The notes under the pieces: generated by a model | The model's database searches: none | What the model saw: only the letters and a program-made list of their open reading frames with translations | What the model was told of the DNA's origin: nothing | Shown: positions 8,826-16,920 of the stretch, one piece after another | Layout: the number at the start of each line of letters is the position of its first letter | Numbering within the stretch: the first letter of the stretch is position 1 | Made by a program: the position numbers and the translations under genes | Assembly: GCF_007065885.1 (NCBI RefSeq) | Contig: NZ_CP041409.1 | Span: forward strand, 1,721,501-1,785,500 | Origin: Altererythrobacter sp. TH136 | Lineage (GTDB): Bacteria > Pseudomonadota > Alphaproteobacteria > Sphingomonadales > Sphingomonadaceae | Direction: 5' to 3' | DNA: 64,000 nucleotides

Positions 8826-10121
8826 ATGATCGATTTCCAGACCCCTCCCACGATGAATTCTTCGAGCGTCCTGTCGACTGTGGTCGGCCTTGGATACGTT
8901 GGACTTCCCCTTGCAGTAGCGCTTGCTCGCACAGGGCCGGTCACCGGTCTCGATGTCGATGCTCGCCGCATTTCAGAGCTGAAGGTCGGCTTTGATCGCA
9001 CCGCTGAAGTCGATGCTGAGCGCCTCGCAGCAACCACCATAAACTTTCATGTCGACCCAGCGCAGTGCCCGCCTTCCGAATTCTACGTGGTTACCGTGCC
9101 CACTCCTGTCGGTGAGGCGGATCAACCTGATTTATCGATATTGGCAGCCGCCAGCAGAACGGTAGGTGAGATGCTGCCAAGGGCGATCGAGGCGGGGCTC
9201 AAGCCTGTCGTGGTGTTCGAAAGCACTGTTTATCCAGGTGTGACCGAAGACATCTGCGGCCCGATACTGGAACAAGCGTCGGGGGCGGTTTGCGGCGTCG
9301 ACTTTTTCTTGGGTTACAGTCCCGAACGCATCAACCCAGGCGATCGAGAGCATACCGTTGATCGCATTCAGAAGGTGGTTGCCGGGCAGACGCCCGAAGT
9401 TCTCGAACGCATTGCAAAACTTTATGGTTCGATCACCTTGGGAGGTATATTCCGAGCGAGGTCGATCAAAACGGCCGAGGCCGCAAAGGTGATCGAGAAC
9501 GCCCAGCGCGACATCAATATAGCCTTCATGAATGAGATCGCGCAGGTCTTCGCGCGCAGCGGCATTTCGATCTGGGATGTGCTTGAAGCCGCCCGCACCA
9601 AGTGGAACTTTGTTCCTTTCACCCCGGGCCTGGTCGGCGGTCACTGTATCGGGGTCGACCCGTTTTACCTCGCATATCACGCGCGCAGCCTGGGCCACCT
9701 TCCCCGCGTCATCCTCGCCGGGAGGAGCGTAAATGATGATATGGCTCGGCACGTTGCCGACGCGCTGCACGACCGGCGTGGTGCGAAAGCCGGCACCGCC
9801 TTGGTCCTTGGGGTCACGTTCAAGGAGAATGTTCCCGACATCCGCAACAGCAAGGTTGCTGACTTGGTCGCTCGGCTCGTCTGGCTGGGGCACGAAGTTA
9901 GCGTGCATGATCCGCTTGCCAATGCTGATGAGGTTGCCCGTGAGTACGGCTTCCGTCTCCTTCCTGAAATGCCGGCAAGAACATATGATCTCGTACTACT
10001 GGCCGTGCCGCATGAGGAATACCTCGCCCGGGGCGGCGACGCTCTGCGGAGCAGAGTAGCGTCTGGCGGAACGCTTGCGGATCTCAAAGGTGTGCTGGAC
10101 CGGGCAGACTGGACGCTGTGA
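8826..10121 (+). CDS. tviB: UDP-sugar 6-dehydrogenase (TviB/WbpO type)
   Basis: A 431-residue nucleotide-sugar dehydrogenase. The NAD-binding motif VVGLGYVGLPLA lies at residues 19-30, the catalytic cysteine is Cys274 in GGHCIGVDPFYL, and the UDP-binding C-terminal domain contains VLGVTFKENVPDIRNS. The family oxidises the C6 hydroxyl of a UDP-hexose or UDP-HexNAc to the uronate. Overall resemblance is to the TviB/WbpO branch (UDP-GlcNAc or UDP-GalNAc) rather than UDP-glucose dehydrogenase, though specificity cannot be fixed here. The next gene, a UDP-uronate epimerase, starts 2 bp after its stop, so the pair should make a uronic acid donor for the polysaccharide. A later in-frame ATG at 8853 could be the start. 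Confidence 0.85.
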   Translation: MIDFQTPPTMNSSSVLSTVVGLGYVGLPLAVALARTGPVTGLDVDARRISELKVGFDRTAEVDAERLAATTINFHVDPAQCPPSEFYVVTVPTPVGEADQPDLSILAAASRTVGEMLPRAIEAGLKPVVVFESTVYPGVTEDICGPILEQASGAVCGVDFFLGYSPERINPGDREHTVDRIQKVVAGQTPEVLERIAKLYGSITLGGIFRARSIKTAEAAKVIENAQRDINIAFMNEIAQVFARSGISIWDVLEAARTKWNFVPFTPGLVGGHCIGVDPFYLAYHARSLGHLPRVILAGRSVNDDMARHVADALHDRRGAKAGTALVLGVTFKENVPDIRNSKVADLVARLVWLGHEVSVHDPLANADEVAREYGFRLLPEMPARTYDLVLLAVPHEEYLARGGDALRSRVASGGTLADLKGVLDRADWTL

Positions 10122-10123
10122 CC

Positions 10124-11137
10124 ATGCGAACCGTACTTGTCACAGGGAGCGCCGGCTTCATCGGCTTCCATTTGTCGCAGCTTCTGCTCGACGAAGGGTT
10201 TCGGGTCGTTGGATTCGACGCAATGACCGATTACTACGATGTTCGTTTGAAAGAACGACGTCATCAGATGTTGCTGCAGAACCAGCACTTTACCGCAAAC
10301 GTCGGATTGCTGGAGAATTTCAAGCAGCTCAACGCCCTGGTCATGTCGGAAAAGCCGGATGTAATTGTGCACCTCGCAGCACAAGCTGGCGTGCGCTACT
10401 CGATCGAGAACCCTCGCGCTTATATTGATGCCAACATCATCGGCACGTTCAACCTGATGGAATGCGCGCGCGAACTGGGCGTCGATCACCTGCTGATGGC
10501 ATCGACCAGCAGCGTCTACGGCGCCAATGAAGACATGCCGTTCGACGAGCGGCAAAAGGCGGACACTCAGTTGACGCTTTATGCCGCGACCAAGAAGGCG
10601 ACGGAGAGCATGGGGCACAGCTACGCCCACCTGTGGAACCTGCCGGTCACCATGTTCCGCTTCTTCACTGTATACGGCGCGTGGGGCCGCCCCGACATGG
10701 CGCTCTTCAAATTCACCAAAGGGATCCTCGAGGGCACGCCCATCGACATCTACAATCACGGCAAGATGTTCCGCGATTTTACCTATGTGACCGATCTTGT
10801 GCGTGGAATCCGCGGTCTGATTGATGCGGTTCCAGTGAGACCCGAGTCCGCAGAAGCGATTCCGGCTTGGGACAGTCTCAGCCCGGCTGCACCATTCCGA
10901 GTGGTGAACATCGGCAACAATAACAAGGTGCGGCTGGAAGACTTCGTTGATGCCATCGAGGCTGAATGCGGGAAGCCTGCAATCCGCAACTACATGGACC
11001 TGCAACAGGGCGACGTACCCGCAACATGGGCCGACGCTACGCTGCTGGAGAACCTGACTGGATATCGGCCGCAGACCGATGTGCGCGAAGGGATTCGCAG
11101 GTTCGTCGCTTGGTATCGGGATTATTACGCGGTCTAA
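10124..11137 (+). CDS. UDP-uronate 4-epimerase-like SDR (CapI/LpsL type)
   Basis: A 337-residue extended SDR opening with VLVTGSAGFIGFH, followed by the STSSVYG strand, the catalytic YAATKK, and the MFRFFTVYGAWGRPDMA signature characteristic of UDP-glucuronate 4-epimerases (CapI/LspL). It would interconvert UDP-GlcA and UDP-GalA, or the N-acetyl forms if the preceding dehydrogenase is of the TviB type. The ATG at 10124 is preferred over the GTG at 10118, which overlaps the dehydrogenase stop; both keep the Rossmann motif. It is the last clearly polysaccharide-related gene; base composition rises sharply in GC after it. Confidence 0.85.
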   Translation: MRTVLVTGSAGFIGFHLSQLLLDEGFRVVGFDAMTDYYDVRLKERRHQMLLQNQHFTANVGLLENFKQLNALVMSEKPDVIVHLAAQAGVRYSIENPRAYIDANIIGTFNLMECARELGVDHLLMASTSSVYGANEDMPFDERQKADTQLTLYAATKKATESMGHSYAHLWNLPVTMFRFFTVYGAWGRPDMALFKFTKGILEGTPIDIYNHGKMFRDFTYVTDLVRGIRGLIDAVPVRPESAEAIPAWDSLSPAAPFRVVNIGNNNKVRLEDFVDAIEAECGKPAIRNYMDLQQGDVPATWADATLLENLTGYRPQTDVREGIRRFVAWYRDYYAV

Positions 11138-11214
11138 TCGCGCTTTAGCCCTAAGCCGTCAGAACGACTGCCTCGCCGGTCGACAGCAACATGCTGCAGA
11201 CCAGGGACGCGAGC

Positions 11215-11236
11215 CTAGCGCGGAATGCAGCGCTAG
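11215..11236. repeat. Short perfect hairpin in convergent gap
   Basis: CTAGCGC (11215-11221) and GCGCTAG (11230-11236) form a 7-bp stem with an 8-base loop in the 140-bp gap between the epimerase stop and the convergent hypothetical gene. No T-run follows on either strand, so it is at best a weak terminator or processing structure. The rest of the gap holds no recognised gene. Confidence 0.3.
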
Positions 11237-11277
11237 ATCGATGAAGCTCATTCTGGGCAAGATACCTTGAGCCCACG

Positions 11278-11829
11278 CTATCGCGGCGGTTGCGCTGGCA
11301 GCGCATCCTCGCCCGGAAGCGCGCCCTCGCGCTCGCGTTCCAGCCGCTCCATGTACTGTTTTTCCAAGCTTTCGACCCGCGCCTGTTCCGCCGCGGCATC
11401 GGCATCGATGGTCGACAGGCGCTCGGCCCGAGCGGCGGCGATGAGTTCGGAAAAGCGCGCTTCGCTGCCATCGCGGCGGTCGGCGGCGGCGGCGTTGATC
11501 AGCTGCTGGGTGCAGCCGGTGAAGCCGCCCAGTCCAACGGGCGAGCATGACATGGTGCCGAACGCACCGACCATGTCGAGCCGTTCCACCCGCCGTGCCC
11601 AGGCCATGTTAGCCGGATCATCGGAGAAGCGCAGCGTTTCGGGGATGCGGTAGCGGTCGGCTTCAGGCAGGCGGGCGATGACCACGATCTCGTCACCCTG
11701 CGGCGGGGACACTTCATCGTCACCGTATACGATCACCATGCGGACCTTGTCGCCTGCGGTGTCTTGCGCGGCGGCCGGGGCGGACAGCGCCGCAAAGGCG
11801 AGGAGGGGAAGAGCGAGCTTGCGGATCAT
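11278..11829 (-). CDS. Secreted protein of unknown function
   Basis: With the ATG at 11829 the product is 183 residues, with a clear Sec signal peptide (MIRKLALPLLAFAALSAPAAAQ, cleavage after AAA/QD). A segment DEIVVIARLPEADRYRIPE recalls a motif shared by many small periplasmic proteins of sphingomonads. Two Cys (in TMSCSPVGLGGFTGC) may form a disulfide, and the C-terminal half is charged and helical (a short coiled coil with QARVESLEKQYMERLERE). No catalytic motif is seen. An upstream in-frame start at 11952 would overlap coq7 and put 41 residues before the signal, so it is rejected. Possibly transcribed after coq7 across an 86-bp gap. Confidence 0.6.
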   Translation of the reverse strand: MIRKLALPLLAFAALSAPAAAQDTAGDKVRMVIVYGDDEVSPPQGDEIVVIARLPEADRYRIPETLRFSDDPANMAWARRVERLDMVGAFGTMSCSPVGLGGFTGCTQQLINAAAADRRDGSEARFSELIAAARAERLSTIDADAAAEQARVESLEKQYMERLEREREGALPGEDALPAQPPR

Positions 11830-11915
11830 GGTGCTTGTCCTGGTTTGCTTGGCGCACAAATGGTTCAACCTGCACTGAACAGGTACTGAAGCGACCGGAG
11901 CCGCGGCGCGGTTCC

Positions 11916-12437
11916 TCAAATCCGTTCCGCCAGCCGGATCGCGACCCGGCACCCCAGCCGGATCGCGCCGGACAGCAACGGATACCCCGGCGCGCTTTCC
12001 GCCCCGGCCGCGATCGCGGCGGCGTGATGCTCCCGCTCGTCGTCGCGGAACTCGGCGACCATGGCGGTGAGTTCCGAATCGTCGCCGGCGCGTTCCAGTT
12101 CGTCGAGCTGGTCGGAATAGTGCTTGTCGATTTCCTCCTCGACCGCCGCGGTGCAGGCCATCGCCGCCTTGGGGCCGATCAGCGCGGTCGCGGCGCCGAC
12201 CGCGAACCCGGCGATCGACCAGAACGGCTGGAGCGCCGTCGGCCGCACCCCGCGCTCGATCATCATCGCGTCGAAGCGCGCCTTGTGGACCGCTTCGGCC
12301 CGCGCCATCGCGGCGATCTCGCCCGCGTGAGGCGCGCGGTTGCCCATCACCGCCAGCTGCCCGGCATAGATGCGGGTGGCGCCGTATTCGCCGGCCTGGT
12401 CGACCCGGATCATCCGGTCGGTGGAGCTTTCGGTCAT
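11916..12437 (-). CDS. coq7: Demethoxyubiquinone hydroxylase family protein (Coq7)
   Basis: A 173-residue diiron protein of the Coq7/UbiF-replacing family, which hydroxylates demethoxyubiquinone in the penultimate step of ubiquinone synthesis at the inner membrane. The diiron ligands are recognisable: Glu in RVDQAGEYGA, Glu and His in EAVHKARF, Glu in AAVEEEIDKHY and the E-x2-H pair in DEREHHAA. The hydrophobic SIAGFAVGAATALIG segment fits membrane association. The ATG at 12437 overlaps the dsbB stop by 4 bp and begins a few residues before the conserved region; a longer frame to 12533 runs inside dsbB and is not used. This family replaces the flavin enzyme UbiF in many alphaproteobacteria. 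Confidence 0.9.
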   Translation of the reverse strand: MTESSTDRMIRVDQAGEYGATRIYAGQLAVMGNRAPHAGEIAAMARAEAVHKARFDAMMIERGVRPTALQPFWSIAGFAVGAATALIGPKAAMACTAAVEEEIDKHYSDQLDELERAGDDSELTAMVAEFRDDEREHHAAAIAAGAESAPGYPLLSGAIRLGCRVAIRLAERI

Positions 12438-12904
12438 GAGTCCTTCCGGCGCAGCAACAGCAGGATCGCTATCCCGGCAACGCTTGAGATCAGGAAATTC
12501 CACCCGGCCAGCGAAATTCCGGCGAGGCCCCATTGCACTTCATCGCAGCGGACCAGCGGCGCGTTCATGATCGCTTCCAGCGGATCGCCGCCACCCAGGC
12601 TCGGCGTGCTGCAGGTCGTCAGCCCTTCCCACCAGCCGTATTCGACGCCGGCGTGAAACGCGCCGATCGCGCCCGTCACCAGAAGCGCCACCGCCGCAAG
12701 CGCGATCCACACCCGCCGGGGGGCAGCGACGGTCGACAGCAGGGCGAGCGCGATGGCGGCGAAGTGCGGATAACGCTGCCACCAGCACATTTCGCACGGA
12801 TGCAGGCCGAAGCCGTATTCGGACACGTACGCGCCGCCCAGCAGCAGCGCGGGCACGCCCAGCGCCAGCCGTTGAGCGAGCTTTTCCCGCGGTGTCAGCA
12901 CCAT
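12434..12904 (-). CDS. dsbB: Disulfide bond formation protein B
   Basis: A 156-residue inner-membrane protein with four predicted membrane helices and two periplasmic Cys pairs: HPCEMCWWQRYPH near residues 36-48 and a second pair flanking TTCSTP...LVRCDE at about 97-119. This is the DsbB layout, which reoxidises a periplasmic thiol oxidase (DsbA) and passes electrons to quinone. Its coupling to coq7 (4-bp overlap) fits a quinone link. It overlaps the ctpA stop by 1 base (TGATG), so it is translated from the same message. No dsbA is in this window. Confidence 0.9.
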   Translation of the reverse strand: MVLTPREKLAQRLALGVPALLLGGAYVSEYGFGLHPCEMCWWQRYPHFAAIALALLSTVAAPRRVWIALAAVALLVTGAIGAFHAGVEYGWWEGLTTCSTPSLGGGDPLEAIMNAPLVRCDEVQWGLAGISLAGWNFLISSVAGIAILLLLRRKDS

Positions 12905-14268
12905 CAGCGCTTCTTAGCGCCGGTCTGGGTTGCGGCGTTCCGGGCGAGGGCCGCGGGCGACGTGCGGCGCAGCGTGTCGAGCGCGTAGCTGAGCTGGAAG
13001 TCCTCGATTCCCTTGGCCTTCAGCTCTTCGGCGGTGGCCTGGAAGCGCGGATCGTCCTTGCGGTCCTTTTCCAGATCCTTGTCCTTCAAGGCGGCTTCGT
13101 TGACCAGGTGGCCGCGCAGGTCAGATTCGCGCAGGCGGAACTTCTCGCGCTTGGCGCGGTCGGGATCGCTGAGCTGCGGCACCGCGATGTCGGGATCGAT
13201 CCCGCCCTCCTGCACCGAGTGGCCCTTGGGCGTGAAATAACGCGCGGTGGTCAGTTTCAGCGCGGCGGTCTGCCCCAGCGGCAGCAGCGTCTGCACGCTG
13301 CCCTTGCCGAAGCTGCGTTCGCCCATCACCACCGCCCGGCCATGATCCTGCAGCGCGCCGGCGACGATCTCGCTGGCGGAGGCGGAACCGGCATCGATCA
13401 GCACCACCACCGGAACCCCGGCGGCCATGTCCCCCTTGAACACGCTCTCGGCATCATAGACCAGCGATTCGCCCCGCGCGCGGCCGCGCTGGGAAACGAT
13501 CTGCCCCTTGTCGAGGAACAGGTCGGACAAGGCGACCGCTTCATCGAGCGAGCCGCCCGGGTTCTGCCGCAGGTCGAGCACTAGGCCAGCCAAGCTTCCG
13601 CCCGCGTCGCGCTTCAGCTTCTGCCATTGGGCAAACACATCCGAACCGACATCGCGGCTGAATTCGTTGACCGAGATGTAGCCGATGTTGCCGGCTTCCA
13701 GCTTGCTGGTCACCGGTTCCAGGTCGATCGTGCCGCGGGTGACCGTGACATCGAACGGATCGTCGCTGCCCGGGCGGAAGATCGTCAGCCGGATCGAGGT
13801 GCCCGCCGGCCCGCGCATCTTGGCCACCGCATCGTCCAGTTCGCCGCCGACCACCAGCGTGCCGTCGAGGTGGGTGATATAATCGCCGGTCTTGATGCCC
13901 ATCTTGTCCGCCGGGCTCCCCTTGAACGGCGAGACGACCTTCACCGCGCCGTCATCGAGCACGACCGACAGGCCGAGGCCCGAATAGTTGCCGTCGATCA
14001 TCGTCTCCAGCCGCTGGAGATCGCCGCCGTCGAGATAGGCGGAATGCGGATCGAGGCTGGCCAGCATGCCGTCGATCGCGCCGCGGATCAGCTTGTCGTC
14101 ATCGACCGGCTCGACATAGCTCGCCTTGACCCGCTGGTAGACCGCGAACAGCTTGGCAAACTCCGGCCCGGTACGGCCATCGACCTGGGCGAGGCCAGCG
14201 GTGGTCGCCGGCAGCAGCGCGACGGCGCTGACCAGAGCGGCGGAGCGAACGAGAGCGGCAACCTTCAT
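12904..14268 (-). CDS. ctpA: S41 family C-terminal processing peptidase
   Basis: A 454-residue periplasmic protease with a Sec signal (residues 1-28), a PDZ domain (about 95-180, with GSPADKMGIKTGDYI) and the S41 core. The catalytic Ser/Lys dyad lies in DAGSASASEIVAG (about 292-304) and GERSFGKGSVQ (Lys322). CtpA/Prc enzymes trim or degrade periplasmic and membrane proteins from the C-terminus and in several bacteria regulate cell-wall hydrolases. The gene follows an EnvC-like hydrolase activator after a 102-bp gap and precedes dsbB, an order common in alphaproteobacteria and consistent with a role in peptidoglycan hydrolase turnover. Confidence 0.93.
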   Translation of the reverse strand: MKVAALVRSAALVSAVALLPATTAGLAQVDGRTGPEFAKLFAVYQRVKASYVEPVDDDKLIRGAIDGMLASLDPHSAYLDGGDLQRLETMIDGNYSGLGLSVVLDDGAVKVVSPFKGSPADKMGIKTGDYITHLDGTLVVGGELDDAVAKMRGPAGTSIRLTIFRPGSDDPFDVTVTRGTIDLEPVTSKLEAGNIGYISVNEFSRDVGSDVFAQWQKLKRDAGGSLAGLVLDLRQNPGGSLDEAVALSDLFLDKGQIVSQRGRARGESLVYDAESVFKGDMAAGVPVVVLIDAGSASASEIVAGALQDHGRAVVMGERSFGKGSVQTLLPLGQTAALKLTTARYFTPKGHSVQEGGIDPDIAVPQLSDPDRAKREKFRLRESDLRGHLVNEAALKDKDLEKDRKDDPRFQATAEELKAKGIEDFQLSYALDTLRRTSPAALARNAATQTGAKKR

Positions 14269-14370
14269 GGCGCGGGTGTTTCCTGAACGTGTGATCGGAT
14301 AAGCGTTCTATCGCCTAGGCCGGGTGAATACCAGATGAGGGCGCGCCGCCCGACGACATGCGTTGACGGT

Positions 14371-15588
14371 TCAGCGGACGAATTCCAGCGGATTGACCGG
14401 CTGGCTGCCGCGGCGCAGTTCGAACCCGATCACCGGTCGCACCGGCGCGGCCACACCCACCGGGGCGCCGGCGAGCACGTCCTCCCCCACCGCGACATCG
14501 CTCCGGGCAAGGCCGGTCACCAGGCTGGTGAACCCGCCGGGATGCTCAATGATCACGATCCGGTCGAACCCGCGAAACGGCCCGGCAAAGGCGACACGGC
14601 CGGCCCCTGGCGCGACCACTTGCGCGCCTGGCGCGGGAGCCAGCGACAACCCGTTCACCCCGGCGCCGCTGGCACCGGATTCGCCGAACCCTGCCACCGT
14701 GCGTCCGGCCACCGGCAGCTGGAAGGACGACGCCGGACGCGCGGCCGGGCTGGAAATGGGTGCAGGCTCGATCACCGTGCTCGCGCCGGGGCGCGGCGGG
14801 CGCAGCAGCGGCCCCGGCAATGCCGCGAGCTGGCGCCGTAAATCGCCGGCCTTGCCCAGGGTGCCGACCAGTCCGTCAAGGTCGCGCGCTTCCTCGGCCA
14901 GAGCCAGCGCGCTCTCGGCCTCGCGCGCGGCGGCCCCGCTGGCGGCGCGCAGCGCGAGTCGCTGACGGGATTCGAGGGTCGCCAGCGCCTGTCGCCGTTG
15001 GGCCAGGGTGCGGCCCGACGCCTGCATCGCGGCCAGCGCAGATTGCGCCTCCCGTTCGATCCGTTGGCCGCGGGCCAGTTCGGCGCGCAGGGCGGCGGTG
15101 CGGCGGCGCACTTCGGGCAGGGTGCTTTCCAGCATCGCCCGCAGGTACACCGTTTCGCGCAAGGACCCGGGCCGCAGCACCGCGACCGCCAGCGGCCGGC
15201 GGGCGAGCTTCTGCAAGCCCGCGGTCAGCCGGATCAGCGGTTCGCGCCGCTCGGCCAGCCGCTGGTCGAGCGCGGCGCGTTCATTCCGGGCCAATGCCAT
15301 GCGCGCATCGGCGGCGGCAATGCCGGCTTCGGCTTCCTGGATCCGCGCGGCGAGCGCGGCGGCCTCGCGCGCGGTCTTGTCGGCGGAGGCGCGCACGCCC
15401 GCTGCCTCCACTTCCAGCCGGCTCGCCCGCCCCGCGGCCGCGCGCGCCTGGGCCTGCGCCCGCACCAGCGCGGCGCGGGTGTCCGCGACACTCCCGTAAT
15501 ACGCACCCTGCTGCGCTCCGACCGAATAAGCCCCGCCCGCCAGCGCGGCGACGGCGAGCAGGACAGGCAAGGCGCGGCGCGGTGTCAC
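14371..15588 (-). CDS. envC: EnvC-like murein hydrolase activator with degenerate LytM domain
   Basis: A 405-residue protein with an N-terminal signal peptide, a long alanine/arginine-rich coiled coil (about residues 35-250) and a C-terminal LytM/M23 fold (about 295-400). The zinc ligands of active M23 peptidases are absent: the HSGLD-like position reads GVNGLSL and the HLHFE-like position reads IGFELRRG. Loss of these residues is the hallmark of EnvC/NlpD-type activators, which switch on amidases at the division site instead of cutting peptidoglycan themselves. It sits between rlmH (10-bp gap) and ctpA. No amidase gene is in the window, so its partner is elsewhere. Confidence 0.88.
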   Translation of the reverse strand: MTPRRALPVLLAVAALAGGAYSVGAQQGAYYGSVADTRAALVRAQAQARAAAGRASRLEVEAAGVRASADKTAREAAALAARIQEAEAGIAAADARMALARNERAALDQRLAERREPLIRLTAGLQKLARRPLAVAVLRPGSLRETVYLRAMLESTLPEVRRRTAALRAELARGQRIEREAQSALAAMQASGRTLAQRRQALATLESRQRLALRAASGAAAREAESALALAEEARDLDGLVGTLGKAGDLRRQLAALPGPLLRPPRPGASTVIEPAPISSPAARPASSFQLPVAGRTVAGFGESGASGAGVNGLSLAPAPGAQVVAPGAGRVAFAGPFRGFDRIVIIEHPGGFTSLVTGLARSDVAVGEDVLAGAPVGVAAPVRPVIGFELRRGSQPVNPLEFVR

Positions 15589-15598
15589 GGCCCCGCTC

Positions 15599-16030
15599 TT
15601 AGCGCGTGTCGCCGCTGCGATGATAGGGATGGCCGGCGAAGATGGTGGTCGCGCGGTACAGCTGTTCGGCCAACATCGCGCGGGCGAGCAGGTGCGGCCA
15701 GGTCATCGCCCCGAATGCCAGCAGCAGGTCGGCCTGCTGGCGTTCCTGGTGCGAGTGCCCGTCCGCCGCGCCCAGCACGAACCGGGCTTCGCGGACCCCT
15801 TCGTCGCGCCAGCGGCCCAGGACGGCGGCGAATTCATCCGATGTCAGGTGCTTGCCGCGCTCGTCGAGCAGCACGGTGCGGGTGGGGGTCAGCGGGTCGG
15901 GCGACTTGCCGCCGGTTTCGGGCAGTTCGCTATGCTTGAACGGCCACGCGATGCGCTTTTCGTACCGCGCGACCAGCTCCGCTTCGGGCGAGCGGCCGAT
16001 CTTTCCCCGAGCGATGATGTGCAACAGCAT
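15599..16030 (-). CDS. rlmH: 23S rRNA pseudouridine-1915 N3-methyltransferase
   Basis: A 143-residue SPOUT-class methyltransferase of the size usual for RlmH. It has the LLDERGKHLTSDEFA motif (about residues 54-68), the knot/SAM-binding FVLGAADGH (about 83-91) and the conserved C-terminal EQLYRA...HPYHR. RlmH methylates N3 of pseudouridine 1915 in helix 69 of 23S rRNA on assembled 70S ribosomes. It is encoded 55 bp after rsfS and 10 bp before the envC-like gene, a gene order widely conserved among alphaproteobacteria. Confidence 0.95.
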   Translation of the reverse strand: MLLHIIARGKIGRSPEAELVARYEKRIAWPFKHSELPETGGKSPDPLTPTRTVLLDERGKHLTSDEFAAVLGRWRDEGVREARFVLGAADGHSHQERQQADLLLAFGAMTWPHLLARAMLAEQLYRATTIFAGHPYHRSGDTR

Positions 16031-16085
16031 GGAAGTTGCTGGTTACGGCCTGCGACTGCCCGGGAGCAAGCCGCTCGCTGCGGGA

Positions 16086-16460
16086 TCAGGCGGCGCCGGT
16101 CTTCTCGTCGCCGAAGCCCCACATGCGCTCCAGATTGTAGAAGCTGCGCACTTCGGGACGGAACAGGTGAACGATCACGTCACCCGCGTCGATCAATACC
16201 CAGTCGGCGGCTGGCAGACCTTCGACCCGGGCGTTGCCGAAGCCGCCCTGCTTGATCTTTTCAGCCAGCTTCTGCGCCATCGCCGCGACCTGCCGGGTCG
16301 ACCGGCCCGAGGCGATGATCATGTGATCGGCGATGCTCGACTTGCCGGCAAGCGGGATCGCCACGAGATCCTGCGCCTGATCGTCGTCGAGCTGGCCCAG
16401 CACGAGTTCGAGCAGGCGGTCGCCTGCCCCGACCGATGAGGAGGTGTCAGCTTGAGCCAT
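16086..16460 (-). CDS. rsfS: Ribosome silencing factor
   Basis: A 124-residue RsfS/Iojap protein. The conserved DDDQAQDLVAIPLAGKS segment, the ADHMIIASGRSTRQV core and the C-terminal GDVIVHLFRPEVRSFYNLE are all present. RsfS binds uL14 on the 50S subunit and blocks subunit joining when nutrients are low. The start at 16460 (MAQADTS) gives the usual short N-terminal tail. In-frame starts at 16511 and 16562 would add residues that do not resemble the family and run into the scar region upstream. The usual tight spacing to nadD is broken here by about 450 bp. Confidence 0.93.
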   Translation of the reverse strand: MAQADTSSSVGAGDRLLELVLGQLDDDQAQDLVAIPLAGKSSIADHMIIASGRSTRQVAAMAQKLAEKIKQGGFGNARVEGLPAADWVLIDAGDVIVHLFRPEVRSFYNLERMWGFGDEKTGAA

Positions 16461-16833
16461 GCGGCCCGGACTTGCGCCGGCAGCTGCCGACAGCGGTTGC
16501 GCCTGATGCATAGGCGGTGATCGTGCTCCCGTGATGAAGGGCGAAGTGCATGAAGGAACCAACGCGCATCATCGCGCGGAAGTTTCCCTGGCGGCCGAAA
16601 TGATACGTGCGCAGCGATCGCGCAAGGCGGCTTGCAAAGCCCTGACAGCGGGTTCGAGTTGCCGATATGTCAGGGCCGGTGCGCTCCATTCGCCCAGGTC
16701 GAAAACCGGCGACCTGCCGGGCCGCGGCGAGGCTCGTCGCGGCGCAGGGAGCATAGCCTGTGCCGGCGCGCGCTGCAATCGCGCTGTCGGGCAGCGTCAG
16801 CGCGGTTGCGCAAGGCCGCCCGGCGAGGCGGGC
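16461..16833. other. Non-coding scar between nadD and rsfS
   Basis: Between rsfS and the rfbB-like stub no gene can be supported. Several open frames exist on both strands because of high GC. One leftward frame (16569-16778, containing a stretch LTYRQLEPAVRALQAAL) has protein-like composition but no recognisable family and no good start signal. The region must contain the promoter or read-through leader for rsfS. Confidence 0.4.
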
Positions 16834-16920
16834 TTCGATCTCGGACATGAAGGGCTGGCGCAGACGCTTGCCTGGTATCTCGCCAACGAACCCTGGTGGC
16901 GGCCGCTGCTCAACCGATAA
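16834..16920 (+). pseudogene. rfbB-like C-terminal remnant (dTDP-glucose 4,6-dehydratase)
   Basis: A rightward frame ending at the TAA at 16920 reads FDLGHEGLAQTLAWYLAN followed by EPWWRPLLNR. This closely resembles the C-terminal helix of dTDP-glucose 4,6-dehydratases (pattern GL-x-x-T-x-x-WYL-x-N-x-x-WW-x-P). Nothing resembling the rest of the enzyme precedes it in any frame, so only about 28 codons survive. It overlaps the last 11 bases of nadD on the opposite strand. It is probably a relic of a deleted polysaccharide gene left by a rearrangement. It could be a chance match, but the WYLAN...WWRPLL run makes that less likely. Confidence 0.55.

Noticed and set aside
9677-11005. A 442-codon leftward frame opposite the UDP-sugar dehydrogenase and epimerase genes.
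   Set aside because: Both sense genes carry complete catalytic motifs, and the antisense product resembles no protein.
16569-16778. A 69-codon leftward ORF in the nadD-rsfS scar with a plausible helical sequence.
   Set aside because: No ribosome-binding site, no recognised family and several competing frames; kept only as a remark in the scar region.
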